Assembly: GCA_020632875.1 (NCBI GenBank)
Contig: JACKET010000007.1
Location: 186,001 to 250,000 of the forward strand
Direction of reading: 5' to 3'
Origin: Alphaproteobacteria bacterium
Lineage (GTDB): Bacteria > Myxococcota_A > UBA796 > GCA-2862545
Length of the DNA: 64,000 nt
Shown here: one piece after another, positions 56,344-64,000 of the stretch
Layout of the letters: each line of letters begins with the position of its first letter
Position numbering within the stretch: the first letter of the stretch is position 1
Translations under genes and position numbers: made by a program
The notes under the pieces: model-generated
What the model was told of the DNA's origin: nothing
Seen by the model: only the letters and a program-made list of their open reading frames with translations
The model's database searches: none

Positions 56344-57784
56344 ACGACCACTGCGCTCCGAACACCAGGATGTTCCCGCCGATCGGGATGACGCCACCCT
56401 CGACCGGGTACCCGGCTCGCGGCGTGTCGGTCTGCCGGTCGAGCGCGCGCCGCGCGAGCTGGTGGGACTGGAAGAACGCGTCGATGCGCACGGCCCCGTC
56501 GACGAGCTCGAAGGGGTCCCAGAACTCCGCGCCGGCGCCGAGCGTGAAGGTGGTGCGGTCGCTGTCGAGCACCGACGTGTCGGCACCCTGCTGGATGAGG
56601 GGGCTCTGCTCGTACCCCACGCCGCCGCGGGCCGTGAGCCGGAGGTACCGCCAGCTCGTGTCGAAGGTCCACTTGGGGAGGTGCAGCTCGGTGCCCGCGC
56701 GAACCGCCCACACCGGCCGGACCAGCAGGCCGTACGCGTTGCCGTCGGTGATGTTCTCGTCGATGTCGACGAGCGGGGAGTTGATGGTCGCGTCCTTCAC
56801 GCGGGCGACGTTGAGCACGAGCCGCCGCCAGTCGGACCAGCGCCCGTCGGCGTAGACGCTGAAGGTGTCGGCCCGCGAGTACGCCGCGCCGATGGTGATG
56901 CGCGGCGGCACGTAATGGTCGAGCATCGCGAGGTTGGCCTGCACGACGAGCGCGGTGACGAACGGGTCGAGGTCGCCCACGTCGACCACGTTCACGTTGG
57001 CCTGCAGGTCGATCTCGGTGTTCACGTCGAACCCGGCCGCCCCGTGGAACGTCGCGCCGAGCGCCAGCCCCTCGAGCGCCGGGACCCACGCGCCCGGATG
57101 GATCTGGATGCCGAACACCGGCGCGAAGGCCGGCTTCACCCGGAGCGCGAGGTGGTGCGTGTCGACGTTGATCTCGCCGACCAGATCCTCGAGGTCTTCA
57201 TCCTCGGGCTGGGGGCCCACGAGCGTCGCGTCGATCGTCATCCGCACGTCGACGTCGGCCTTCGCGAGCACGTCGATGCTCGCGCCCACGCTGATGCCCG
57301 GCAGGATCTCGCCGCCCACGCCCCCCGCGGCGACGAAGCGCTGCAGCCGGTTGTCGTACATGAAGTACGCGGGCAGGCTGGGCTCGAACATCTCGAACAG
57401 GATGAGGGTGTTCGTCGGGATGTACGCCGAGAAGCCGAGGCCGAACTTGCCGCCGACGTTGCGCCCGGCCTCGACGTGCAGACCCGTGGCAGGCGCTGTG
57501 CTGGCCTCGACCTGGAGCGGCGCGTCGAGCTCGTTCAGGCTGCCGTCGCGGTTCGTGTCCCAGTAAAGGCCGGGGATGGGGTCGAAGCGGTGCAGCCCGA
57601 CGCCGAAGCCGATGCCCGCATGCGGACGGCGCACGTAGAACAGCCCCGCCGGGTTCATGTAGGCCGCGGTACCGTCGTCGACGAGCGCGATCCCTCCGCC
57701 TCCCGCGCCGGAGAACCGTGCTCCGAGCCCGTAGAGGTCGGGCACCGTCGCGCTGGCGATGCCCGACAGGAGGAGGGCGATCAC
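56333..57784 (-). CDS. FadL/OmpP1-like outer-membrane porin
   Basis: A 483-residue beta-barrel. The N-terminus LYGLGARFSGAGGGGIALVD and AAYMNPAGLFYV matches the FadL/TodX hatch (the NPAGL element), and the last residue is aromatic (FGAQWSFDY), as in BamA substrates. FadL proteins take up fatty acids or aromatic compounds. The GTG start overlaps the upstream stop (GTGA) and the signal peptide IALLLSGIASA is very short. It is transcribed with a subtilase-like gene upstream and gluQ downstream. Confidence 0.88.
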   Translation of the reverse strand: MIALLLSGIASATVPDLYGLGARFSGAGGGGIALVDDGTAAYMNPAGLFYVRRPHAGIGFGVGLHRFDPIPGLYWDTNRDGSLNELDAPLQVEASTAPATGLHVEAGRNVGGKFGLGFSAYIPTNTLILFEMFEPSLPAYFMYDNRLQRFVAAGGVGGEILPGISVGASIDVLAKADVDVRMTIDATLVGPQPEDEDLEDLVGEINVDTHHLALRVKPAFAPVFGIQIHPGAWVPALEGLALGATFHGAAGFDVNTEIDLQANVNVVDVGDLDPFVTALVVQANLAMLDHYVPPRITIGAAYSRADTFSVYADGRWSDWRRLVLNVARVKDATINSPLVDIDENITDGNAYGLLVRPVWAVRAGTELHLPKWTFDTSWRYLRLTARGGVGYEQSPLIQQGADTSVLDSDRTTFTLGAGAEFWDPFELVDGAVRIDAFFQSHQLARRALDRQTDTPRAGYPVEGGVIPIGGNILVFGAQWSFDY

Positions 57785-58611
57785 CCGTAGCCGAGGCCCG
57801 GCACGGGAATCAGCGCCGAGCGCTTGAGCGTGTCGATCAGCTCGGAGGCGGTGCGGCCGGGCATGGCCTCGGCGAGGCACGCGGCGGTGCCCGACAGGTA
57901 GGCCGTCGCGAGGCCAGGCCCGCGGAAGCGCCCGGTGTCGCCCTCTTTCGTGAGGCCGTAGCCGTGGGTGAGGAACTTGTCGGAGAGGACGCCCCACTCC
58001 TTGCGCGAGAACCGCTTGGGATCGAAGTAGTAGTACTTGTCGATCGGGCAGTCGGGGTGGGCCGCCACGCCGACGGTCTCGGGCAGATCGGCCGGGTACG
58101 CCCGCTCGCCCTTGGGGTGTGCGGCCGAGAGCACGACGCTGCCGTAGTTCACCGCGTTGGCGACGCACTCGCGGAGCAGGAGCGCCTTGCCCATGTTCGG
58201 CGTACCGAGCGACAGGTTGACGACCTGGCACTTGCTGTTCGCGCTGGTCTCGATGCCCGCGGCCATCAGCTCGGCGCTGGTGCGCAGTCGCTCGCCCATG
58301 ATCTTCACGGCGACGAGCGTGGCGTCGGGGGCGATCTTGTGGATGGCGGCGGCGATCTCGGTACCGTGGCCGTTCTCGTCCTCGAAGTCGGACTTCAGCA
58401 GGGCGTGCCCGGTGGCGCCGAGCTCGATGTACCAGCCCTCGATCTGGACGCCCTTGAGCCGCGGGTCGCTCCGGTCGATCCCGGAATCGATGACGGCGAC
58501 CCTGACGCCCTTGCCGGTGTACTCCTTGCCTCTGTACCGCATCCGCTGCCCTTCACCCCACGCAGGCTGTTTGGAGTCGGCACTGTAGGTGATCGACGTG
58601 ACCGAGGGCAA
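57781..58611 (-). CDS. Subtilisin-fold protein with Gly in place of the catalytic Ser
   Basis: A 276-residue S8-family protein. The Asp site VAVIDSGIDRSDPRL (near residue 42) and His site DENGHGTEIAAAI (near 80) are intact. The Ser site GTSMAxPHV reads RGPGLATAYLSG near residue 232, so the nucleophile is Gly. The oxyanion Asn of AAGN reads AAHPKG. Proteolysis is not expected unless a different residue serves. No signal peptide; the start is TTG 58611 with no strong ribosome site. It is followed by a coupled FadL-like gene. Confidence 0.85.
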   Translation of the reverse strand: MPSVTSITYSADSKQPAWGEGQRMRYRGKEYTGKGVRVAVIDSGIDRSDPRLKGVQIEGWYIELGATGHALLKSDFEDENGHGTEIAAAIHKIAPDATLVAVKIMGERLRTSAELMAAGIETSANSKCQVVNLSLGTPNMGKALLLRECVANAVNYGSVVLSAAHPKGERAYPADLPETVGVAAHPDCPIDKYYYFDPKRFSRKEWGVLSDKFLTHGYGLTKEGDTGRFRGPGLATAYLSGTAACLAEAMPGRTASELIDTLKRSALIPVPGLGYG

Positions 58612-58676
58612 GGGCGCGGACTACTCTGGAGTCGTGGAGGTGGGTCCTGTCGAGCCGCGCGCGCATCGCCCGTGAC

Positions 58677-59822
58677 ATGGTCGAGCTGGCCGGGGTGGAG
58701 CATCGCTACTCGGCGTCCGAGGGCGAGCGGCACATGCTGCACGCCGTGAAGGGCCGGTTGCCCGACGACCTCCGCGGGCGGATCGAGGGGTTCGTCGCCT
58801 GGTCCTCACCCGTCGTCGTCATCGGGTTCCACGCCGCGGGGCTGCTGGCCGCGGGGGTGCTGGGGCTGAAGGTGCCCCTGCTCGGGTTCGCCCTGTGCGC
58901 GGGGTTCACTGCGTCGCTGTGGGCCGAGAACACAGGCAGCTTCTCGCTGTTCCGCCGCATCGCGCCGAAGGCGCCGTCCTACAACCTCATCGTGCCGATG
59001 CCCCGGCCGCAGGCGCTCGGCACCGTGGTGATCAGCGCGCCGCTCGATGCGCCCGCATGGCGCCCGGATCGGCCGAAGTGGTTCCGTCGACCGCTCAAGG
59101 CCGTGTTCGGCGCGGCCGTCGTGGTCACCACGCTGCTCGGCCTCTCCGCCCTGGCCCAGCCGTGGGGGCGCCCGACCCAGGGCATGTACCTCGGATCGCT
59201 CGTCGTGCTGGGCGTGACGGTGGGCCTCGGGTTCCTGATGCGGCGGCGCGCGCGGTCCGTCGGCGAGGATGCGAGCGGCCCGGCCGCGCTGCTCGAGATC
59301 GTCCGCCGGTTCCACGACGATCCGCCCGAGCACACCGAGCTCTGGGCCGTGTTCACGGGCTGTGGGCACGCGTACCAGAACGGGATGGCCGCGTTCCTCG
59401 CGATGCACGGCCAGAACCTGCCCCAGCCCGTGTTCGTGCTGGCCCTCGACGACCCCGGCCGTCCGCCGGTCGGCGGCGTCGTGAGCGAAGGCGTGCTGTT
59501 CGCCCAACGGCACCGGCCCACGGGCCCCGCGCTCGTCGAGCGCCTGCGGTGGGCGGGCGTCGAGATCCCGGCGGTCGACAAGGCCGGCGTGACCGACGCC
59601 CACGCGGCGATGCTGTTCGGCTACCGCGCGCTGGCGCTGTCGGGCGACGAAGACAGCGAGCCCGACCCCGACACCGCGCTGCGCGCATGCGACGTGGCCG
59701 AGCGCATCGTCCGGTGGTTCGACGAAGACCTCGCACGCGTCGCGGACGACGCCGCGCTGCTCGAGCCCATGAAGCGCCGGCCCGAGGCCGTCGAGCCGGA
59801 CGCGTCGGAGAAGACGGCGTGA
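58677..59822 (+). CDS. Membrane protein with degenerate M28-type peptidase domain
   Basis: A 381-residue protein with two hydrophobic hairpins (about residues 47-85 and 143-185). A soluble domain (190-365) follows the M28 aminopeptidase pattern (LWAVFTGCGHAYQNGMAAFL; TDAHAAMLFGYRALAL). The metal-binding EE of AGSEEAGLLG reads GCGHAYQNG, so the zinc site is eroded. The ATG at 58677 is the best start, although the frame continues upstream with coding-like residues. Its stop overlaps the next GTG (GTGA). Confidence 0.65.
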   Translation: MVELAGVEHRYSASEGERHMLHAVKGRLPDDLRGRIEGFVAWSSPVVVIGFHAAGLLAAGVLGLKVPLLGFALCAGFTASLWAENTGSFSLFRRIAPKAPSYNLIVPMPRPQALGTVVISAPLDAPAWRPDRPKWFRRPLKAVFGAAVVVTTLLGLSALAQPWGRPTQGMYLGSLVVLGVTVGLGFLMRRRARSVGEDASGPAALLEIVRRFHDDPPEHTELWAVFTGCGHAYQNGMAAFLAMHGQNLPQPVFVLALDDPGRPPVGGVVSEGVLFAQRHRPTGPALVERLRWAGVEIPAVDKAGVTDAHAAMLFGYRALALSGDEDSEPDPDTALRACDVAERIVRWFDEDLARVADDAALLEPMKRRPEAVEPDASEKTA

Positions 59823-61534
59823 TCCCGCTCGTGGCCGCGGCGCTCGCGGGCACCATCGAGGGCCGCGTGGTCGACGTGACCGGGGCCCCGGTCGCGGGGG
59901 TCAACGTCATCGCCTACGACCGCCGGTTCCGCTTCGAGAACGTCGGCACCGACGCCGACGGCCGCTACCGCATCGAGGATCTCGCCCCCGAGCTGTACCG
60001 CGTGCGGTTCATCCCGCCCGACGCGTCGCTCTCCCAGGAGATCTGGGGCGGAGACACGCTCGCGTCGTGCGACGCGACGCTGCACGAGGTCGGCACCGAC
60101 ACGTCCGTCACGGTCGATGCCGCGGTGCCCGATGGCCGCGTGATCACGGGCCAGATCTTCCGCCGCGACCACTCGCCGCTGGGCTTCGGAGAGGTCGAGG
60201 CGCTGCCCACCTGGTACCGCGAGGTCGGCGTGGCCTCCCGTCGCGCGAGCACCGATGCCGACGGGTTCTTCGAGCTGCGCGGCCTGCCGCGGTTCCGCAC
60301 GCTGCCCGATACCGTCCTCGTGAAGGTCCGCCCGGGAGCCGTGCCCGAGCAGTACCACCTGGGCGCGTGGTCCGAGGACGTGGCCGGCCCCATCGAGGCC
60401 GTCGAGGATCTCACCGACCTCGGCCCGTTCAGCGTGCGGGAGGGTGTCACCCTCTCCGGCGTCGTCACCGGGCCGCAGGGCCCCGTCGAGGCGGCCGAGG
60501 TCCACGTGTTCGCCGGGCGGTACACGAACGTCACCCTCACGGATGCCGATGGCGCGTGGTCGATCGACGCGCTCACGCCCGGCGAGATGCTGATCTGGGC
60601 GACGGCTCCGGGGCTCGGCCGCACGTACTGGCCCGGCATCGACCGGCCGCCGCTCGAGCGGCTCGTGGTGGACGTCGAGGGCGCCGTCCGCGCGGACATC
60701 GACCTCGAGATGCCGGCCGAGGGCCGCGTGACCGGCACGTTCGTCACGTCGGGCGACGCGACCCTCGGGAGCCTGCTGTTCGTGAACGACGACGGCAGCG
60801 TGGGGCTCGCCGCCGGCGTCGCGGAGGACGGGACGTTCGCGATCGGCGGGCTGCAGCCGGGCACCTGGTCGGTCGAGGCCTACGGGGCGAAGCTCGACAT
60901 CGTCGAGGGCCCGCTGCGCGTCGACGGCGTGCCGCTCGTCGTGGAGGTCGTCGCGGGCGACGAGGTGTCGCTCGGTCGCATCGAGCCCCCGGAGGCCGCG
61001 CGGATCGAGGGGCGCATCACGGAGCCCTCGACGGGCGCGCCGGTCTACGGGGCCGCGCTGATCCTCGAGAACACCGAAGACGGCTCGCGGCGCATCGACT
61101 TCACGAACCGCGAGGGCGAGTACGTCCTGCGCGCCATCCCGCCGGGCGCGTGGTCGCTGCAGGCCGCGTACTCGCCGTTCTGCCTCACGGACGGCGGCTA
61201 CGTGTCGGTGTACTGGCCGCAGCACGTGAACCCGTCGGTCAGCGGCACGGTCGAGCTCTCCGCAGGCGAGGTGTTCACGTGGGACGCGCTGATGCCGCGC
61301 GACGCGGACCTCGACGAGATGGGCGACGACTGGGAGCTCGCGAACGGGCTCGACCCCACGATCGACGACTCGCAGGAGGACCCCGACGGCGACGGGTTCT
61401 CGAACCTGCTCGAGTACCGCCTCGGCACCGACCCCCAGGAGGTCTACGACCGCGGCTGCTCCTGCGCCGGCTCGCGCGTGGCGTTCGTGATCTGGCCCGT
61501 GTGGCTGGGCTTCTGGGGCCGCCGGCGGCGCTGA
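59819..61534 (+). CDS. Secreted protein with carboxypeptidase-regulatory-like repeats and MYXO-CTERM tail
   Basis: A 571-residue protein. The short leader IPLVAAALAGTIEG directly precedes the first of at least five carboxypeptidase-regulatory-like (B-type, Ig-like) repeats, each with GxV, DADGRY or DADGxF and LPPG/LTPG turns. A single Ca-binding repeat (DPDGDGFSNLLEYRLGTDP) follows. The C-terminus RGCSCAGSRVAFVIWPVWLG then FWGRRRR has the Cys, helix and Arg cluster of a MYXO-CTERM signal with a Cys-Ser-Cys variant. The start GTG overlaps the previous stop. The ligand or role is unknown; surface display is likely. Confidence 0.85.
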   Translation: MIPLVAAALAGTIEGRVVDVTGAPVAGVNVIAYDRRFRFENVGTDADGRYRIEDLAPELYRVRFIPPDASLSQEIWGGDTLASCDATLHEVGTDTSVTVDAAVPDGRVITGQIFRRDHSPLGFGEVEALPTWYREVGVASRRASTDADGFFELRGLPRFRTLPDTVLVKVRPGAVPEQYHLGAWSEDVAGPIEAVEDLTDLGPFSVREGVTLSGVVTGPQGPVEAAEVHVFAGRYTNVTLTDADGAWSIDALTPGEMLIWATAPGLGRTYWPGIDRPPLERLVVDVEGAVRADIDLEMPAEGRVTGTFVTSGDATLGSLLFVNDDGSVGLAAGVAEDGTFAIGGLQPGTWSVEAYGAKLDIVEGPLRVDGVPLVVEVVAGDEVSLGRIEPPEAARIEGRITEPSTGAPVYGAALILENTEDGSRRIDFTNREGEYVLRAIPPGAWSLQAAYSPFCLTDGGYVSVYWPQHVNPSVSGTVELSAGEVFTWDALMPRDADLDEMGDDWELANGLDPTIDDSQEDPDGDGFSNLLEYRLGTDPQEVYDRGCSCAGSRVAFVIWPVWLGFWGRRRR

Positions 61535-61565
61535 GTCCGCCTGCCTCTCGATCCCCCCAACGTCT

Positions 61566-61800
61566 GGCATCACGCAGATGACGCAGAAGAACGCAGATGA
61601 CGCAGAAACGAGGCCCCCAGCGGATCCGCATCCGCCGATCACGGAGTTCGGAAGAGGCTGATTCGTGCGAAAAAATGCCCTGGAGGGGGCACGACGCAAC
61701 CGTTCCTGCACTCTCCTCTCTGTCGGAAGGGACCGAGCTTCGAGCGCCTCGTGGCATCACGCAGATGACGCAGAAGGACGCAGATGACGCAGAAACCACG
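61566..61800 (+). repeat. Left inverted end of island 5
   Basis: GGCATCACGCAGATGACGCA begins the unit, followed by GATCCGCATCCGCCGATCAC and GAGCTTCGAGCG. A second 9/10-mer array lies at 61759-61797. Its inverted partner is at 62685-62912. Confidence 0.85.
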
Positions 61801-61890
61801 CCATCGCGGGTGGAGCGCCTTCGCGTCCCCGGGGCCTGCCGCTATGGGGTGAAGAAGGGTGCTACGGCGCCGTGAATCACGACCGGCAAA

Positions 61891-61957
61891 CTTCAAGCGA
61901 TCGACCGATGTCTCTGTGGGGTCTGACCCCAGGAAGACATGGGTCGATCGTTTGAAG
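61891..61957. repeat. Nested palindrome (REP-like)
   Basis: Arms of 23 bp (61891-61913 and 61935-61957; 21 of 23 positions pair) begin CTTCAAGCGATCGACC and enclose a perfect inner palindrome TGGGGTCTGACCCCA (61917-61931). The inner motif resembles REP elements moved by RAYT transposases, but no RAYT gene is present. Confidence 0.8.
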
Positions 61958-62684
61958 TCGATTCGCCGCGGACTCGCGACCGCCTGTGAGGGGCGTCTCG
62001 GGGTTCGGGCCGGATCCGGAACTCACCAGAGCAGTCCGGCGTTTCGGCTGCCCAGGTGAGTGGACCCGCCGACGTCCTCCCCGTCCACCCCGAGGTCGGG
62101 GAGAGGTGCCATCCACCCGGCCACCTCGGTTCCGGGTCCGAGGTTCGACGGATTCTAATCTTTGAAGCCACCCAAAACGTGGATCCGCATCCAGTGGGGG
62201 GCCGTCGCGCCTCCGACCTCCGCGTGTCCCGAACGCCGTTCGGGTCGACAGGGAGGCCTTCTCGCGGACTGGAATCAGGATTCACCAGAGCATGCGCGCG
62301 TTTCGGGTGCTCCGGTGAGCGGACCGCTGGATGCCCTCCCTCGAGAGCCCTGACGTCACGGGCTGCCACCCCCGTCGGCGGTGCTCGGGGAGACGAGGAC
62401 GCTCGACCCGCGAAGGCGCCCACTGGATGCGGATCCGCGTTTTTCGAAGCTTCAACGACTGGAATTTGTTGATATTTTGGCCCCGGACCGGAGCGAGATC
62501 ACCCCGAGCAGCCCGAAACGCCGGCCTGCTCTGGTGAGTCCCGAATCCGGTCCGCAAGAAGGCCCCTCTGTCGACCGGAACACCGAGACGTCCCCTCGAG
62601 AGCCCTGACGGCACGGGCGATCTTGGCGGTGCAATCCCCGTCGAAGGTGCCCGGGAAACGAGGACGCTCGACCCGTGACGGCCT

Positions 62685-62912
62685 GGTTTCTGCGTCATCT
62701 GCGTCCTTCTGCGTCATCTGCGTGATGCCTCGGACGCTCGAAGCTCGATCCCTTCCACACGGACGAGGGCGCAGGAACGGATGCGTCGTACCCCCTCCCT
62801 GGACATTTCGAGCACGAATCAGCGCCTTCGAAACTCCGTGATCGGCGGATGCGGATCCGGTGGGGGCGTGGTTTCTGCGTCATCTGCGTCCTTCTGCGTC
62901 ATCTGCGTGAGG
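62685..62912 (-). repeat. Right inverted end of island 5
   Basis: Reverse complement of the left end, from a CTGCGTCATCTGCGTCC array (62688-62725) to a second one (62872-62910). Confidence 0.85.
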
Positions 62913-62974
62913 CCGATCCCGCTGTCCCCGCAGACTGCATCCCGGGCACACCCACATGGCCCGGAATCCGAGGG

Positions 62975-63520
62975 CTACTCGCGTCGCATCGGCACGGCGA
63001 CGGGCCCGTCGAGCTCGCGCAGGCTCTGCAGCAGGTCGGCCATCGAGACCGCGGTGTCTTCGTACACGTCGCTCGCCATGTAGATCGGCAGCCCGCGGCC
63101 CACGGCCAGCGCGACCGCGTCGGACGCCCGCGAGTCGAGGTGCAGCTTCTGGTTCTTCTTCGTGCGGATGGTGACCCGCGCGTGGAACACGCCCTCTTCG
63201 AGCGTATGGATGTGGACCTGCACGATCTCGCCGCCGAGCCCGCGCACCGCCTCCTCGAGCAGGTCGTGCGAGAACGGGCGATCGTGCGGACGATCCGCGA
63301 GGCGGAACGCGATGGTGATGGCCTCGGACTCGCCCACGTTGATCGGCACGATGTGGTCGCCCGTCGCGTCGCGGAGGAACACCACGTGCCCGTCGCCGGT
63401 CGGCATCACGTCTTCGACGGCGAGGGCGACGCTGTCGCGCGGCGCCTTCTCTTCCGTGGGCTGGCGGGCATGGGCCGTGAGCGACGCCGCCAGGAAAACC
63501 GTGGCGATGAAGCGTCGCAC
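62975..63520 (-). CDS. Exported bifunctional-nuclease-family (DUF151) protein
   Basis: A 181-residue protein. The leader RRFIATVFLAASLTAHA is a signal peptide. The BFN domain (about 30-165) is typical: VVFLRDATGDHIVPINVGES, RPFSHDLLEEAV and LDSRASDAVALAVGRGLPIY. BFN proteins have nuclease activity in plants; the bacterial role is unclear. The GTG at 63520 follows GAGGAGG. It is convergent with the MYXO-CTERM gene across repeat island 5 and lies 29 bp downstream of the nuclease gene on the same strand. Confidence 0.88.
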   Translation of the reverse strand: MRRFIATVFLAASLTAHARQPTEEKAPRDSVALAVEDVMPTGDGHVVFLRDATGDHIVPINVGESEAITIAFRLADRPHDRPFSHDLLEEAVRGLGGEIVQVHIHTLEEGVFHARVTIRTKKNQKLHLDSRASDAVALAVGRGLPIYMASDVYEDTAVSMADLLQSLRELDGPVAVPMRRE

Positions 63521-63549
63521 GCACCCTCCTCGCCCAGAACGTAGCACTC

Positions 63550-64000
63550 TCAGAACAGCGAGAGCTGACCCCGCACGTGGCCGTCGCACCCGCGCCCGAA
63601 GAACGCGCAGGTCGTGCAGGGGGGCGCGTGGTCGGCCGCGCGGGCCCAGGCCTCGTCGAGCGTGCGCGTCGCGGCCACCTCGGCCAGGAGGGCCGGAATG
63701 CCCGACGGGAGCGCGTCGCGCGCGATCTGCACGGCCTCGGCGCGATGGGTGAAGTACACGACCGCACCGACCACGGGCGGCTGGCCCCGCGCCGCGACCA
63801 CCGCGTTCGCGGCCCAGGCGTACGCGGCGAGCTGGAGGTGGTGCGCCGTCGCGGCCTCCTCCGGGTCGTCGTCGACGTGCTCCGTCTTCCAGTCCACCAC
63901 GAGGAACCCGCCGGCCTCGCGGTCGAGCACCAGGCGGTCGATGCGCCCCACGAACACGCCACCTTCGAACGGCTGGCGCACGCCGAGCTCGTCGAATCCC
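63550..64000 (-). CDS. C-terminal nuclease domain of a RecB/AddA-type helicase-nuclease (5' partial)
   Basis: The last about 150 residues of a PD-(D/E)xK nuclease. The core motif GRIDRLVLDREAGGFLVVDW followed by KT supplies the Asp and Lys of the active site, and HHLQLAAYAWA fits the QxxxY motif. Three Cys near the C-terminus (PPCTTCAFFGRGC) could bind an Fe-S cluster or zinc, as in AddB-like or Cas4-like proteins. The N-terminus, possibly a UvrD-like helicase, lies beyond the window. Confidence 0.8.
   Translation of the reverse strand, partial: GFDELGVRQPFEGGVFVGRIDRLVLDREAGGFLVVDWKTEHVDDDPEEAATAHHLQLAAYAWAANAVVAARGQPPVVGAVVYFTHRAEAVQIARDALPSGIPALLAEVAATRTLDEAWARAADHAPPCTTCAFFGRGCDGHVRGQLSLF

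Larger units (their letters stand above)
61535..62974. repeat. Repeat island 5 with inverted ends (1.44 kb, no gene)
   Basis: It lies between the convergent MYXO-CTERM and nuclease genes. The ends are inverted copies of about 235 bp, each with two CACGCAGATGACGCAGAAGG arrays. The centre holds a nested palindrome (61891-61957) and CACCAGAGCA motifs at 62022, 62282 and, inverted, 62524. It includes an AT-richer stretch near 62440-62480. No intact gene or transposase was recognised. Confidence 0.85.

Noticed and set aside
63550..64000. Complete Cas4-like nuclease
   Set aside because: The frame continues past the window edge and the motif order fits the C-terminal nuclease of RecB/AddA-type proteins as well; only a partial call is safe.

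Overview
The window is very GC-rich and gene-dense. Two proteins end in MYXO-CTERM-like sorting tails (51855-54749 and 59819-61534). It also carries Hanks-type kinases fused to formylglycine-generating-enzyme (FGE) domains and many short-signal lipoproteins with Cys-rich or Asp-rich segments. Together these point to a member of the Myxococcota, probably a poorly sampled lineage; I cannot place it below phylum.

Layout: 0-4 kb, an outer-membrane barrel tail and two lipoproteins, then a DsbA-like oxidoreductase and an Arg-rich pseudokinase on the other strand. 6-11 kb, arginine deiminase, an overlapping minus-strand run (CoaC flavoprotein, CPBP protease, receiver protein, small membrane protein) and a rhodanese. 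11-17 kb, two kilobase-scale repeat islands flanking a lipoprotein esterase and purC. 17-24 kb, purL, a divergent PurF homologue with both active sites eroded, and citrate synthase. 24-28 kb, a zincin lipoprotein, an RNA uridine methyltransferase, a membrane protein and a FabH-like synthase. 28-30 kb, a repeat island with inverted ends. 30-39.6 kb, a signalling cluster: TerB-like protein, histidine kinase, SDR, pseudo-cyclase/FHA protein, a pseudokinase-FGE and kinase-FGE pair, and an Asp-rich lipoprotein. 40-48 kb, a giant M60/enhancin-type surface protein divergent from two OmpR-type regulators lacking the phosphoacceptor Asp. 48-54.8 kb, GNAT, collagen-like lipoprotein, acyl-CoA dehydrogenase and an Asp-rich MYXO-CTERM protein. 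54.8-61.5 kb, gluQ, a FadL-like porin, a subtilase without its Ser, an M28-like protein and a MYXO-CTERM carboxypeptidase-regulatory-repeat protein. 61.5-64 kb, a repeat island, a bifunctional-nuclease-family protein and the end of a RecB/AddA-type nuclease.

Two themes stand out. First, there are many apparent pseudoenzymes: PurF-like, two kinases, cyclase, GGDEF, two receivers, subtilase, M28-like. Each keeps its fold motifs but lacks catalytic residues. Second, a family of mosaic intergenic repeats, built around tandem copies of ACGCAGATG/ACGCAGAAGG, sits next to gene 3' ends, mostly between convergent genes and partly as long inverted repeats. No transposase, CRISPR array, rRNA or tRNA was recognised. 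All calls were made by reading the sequence; no database search was run.
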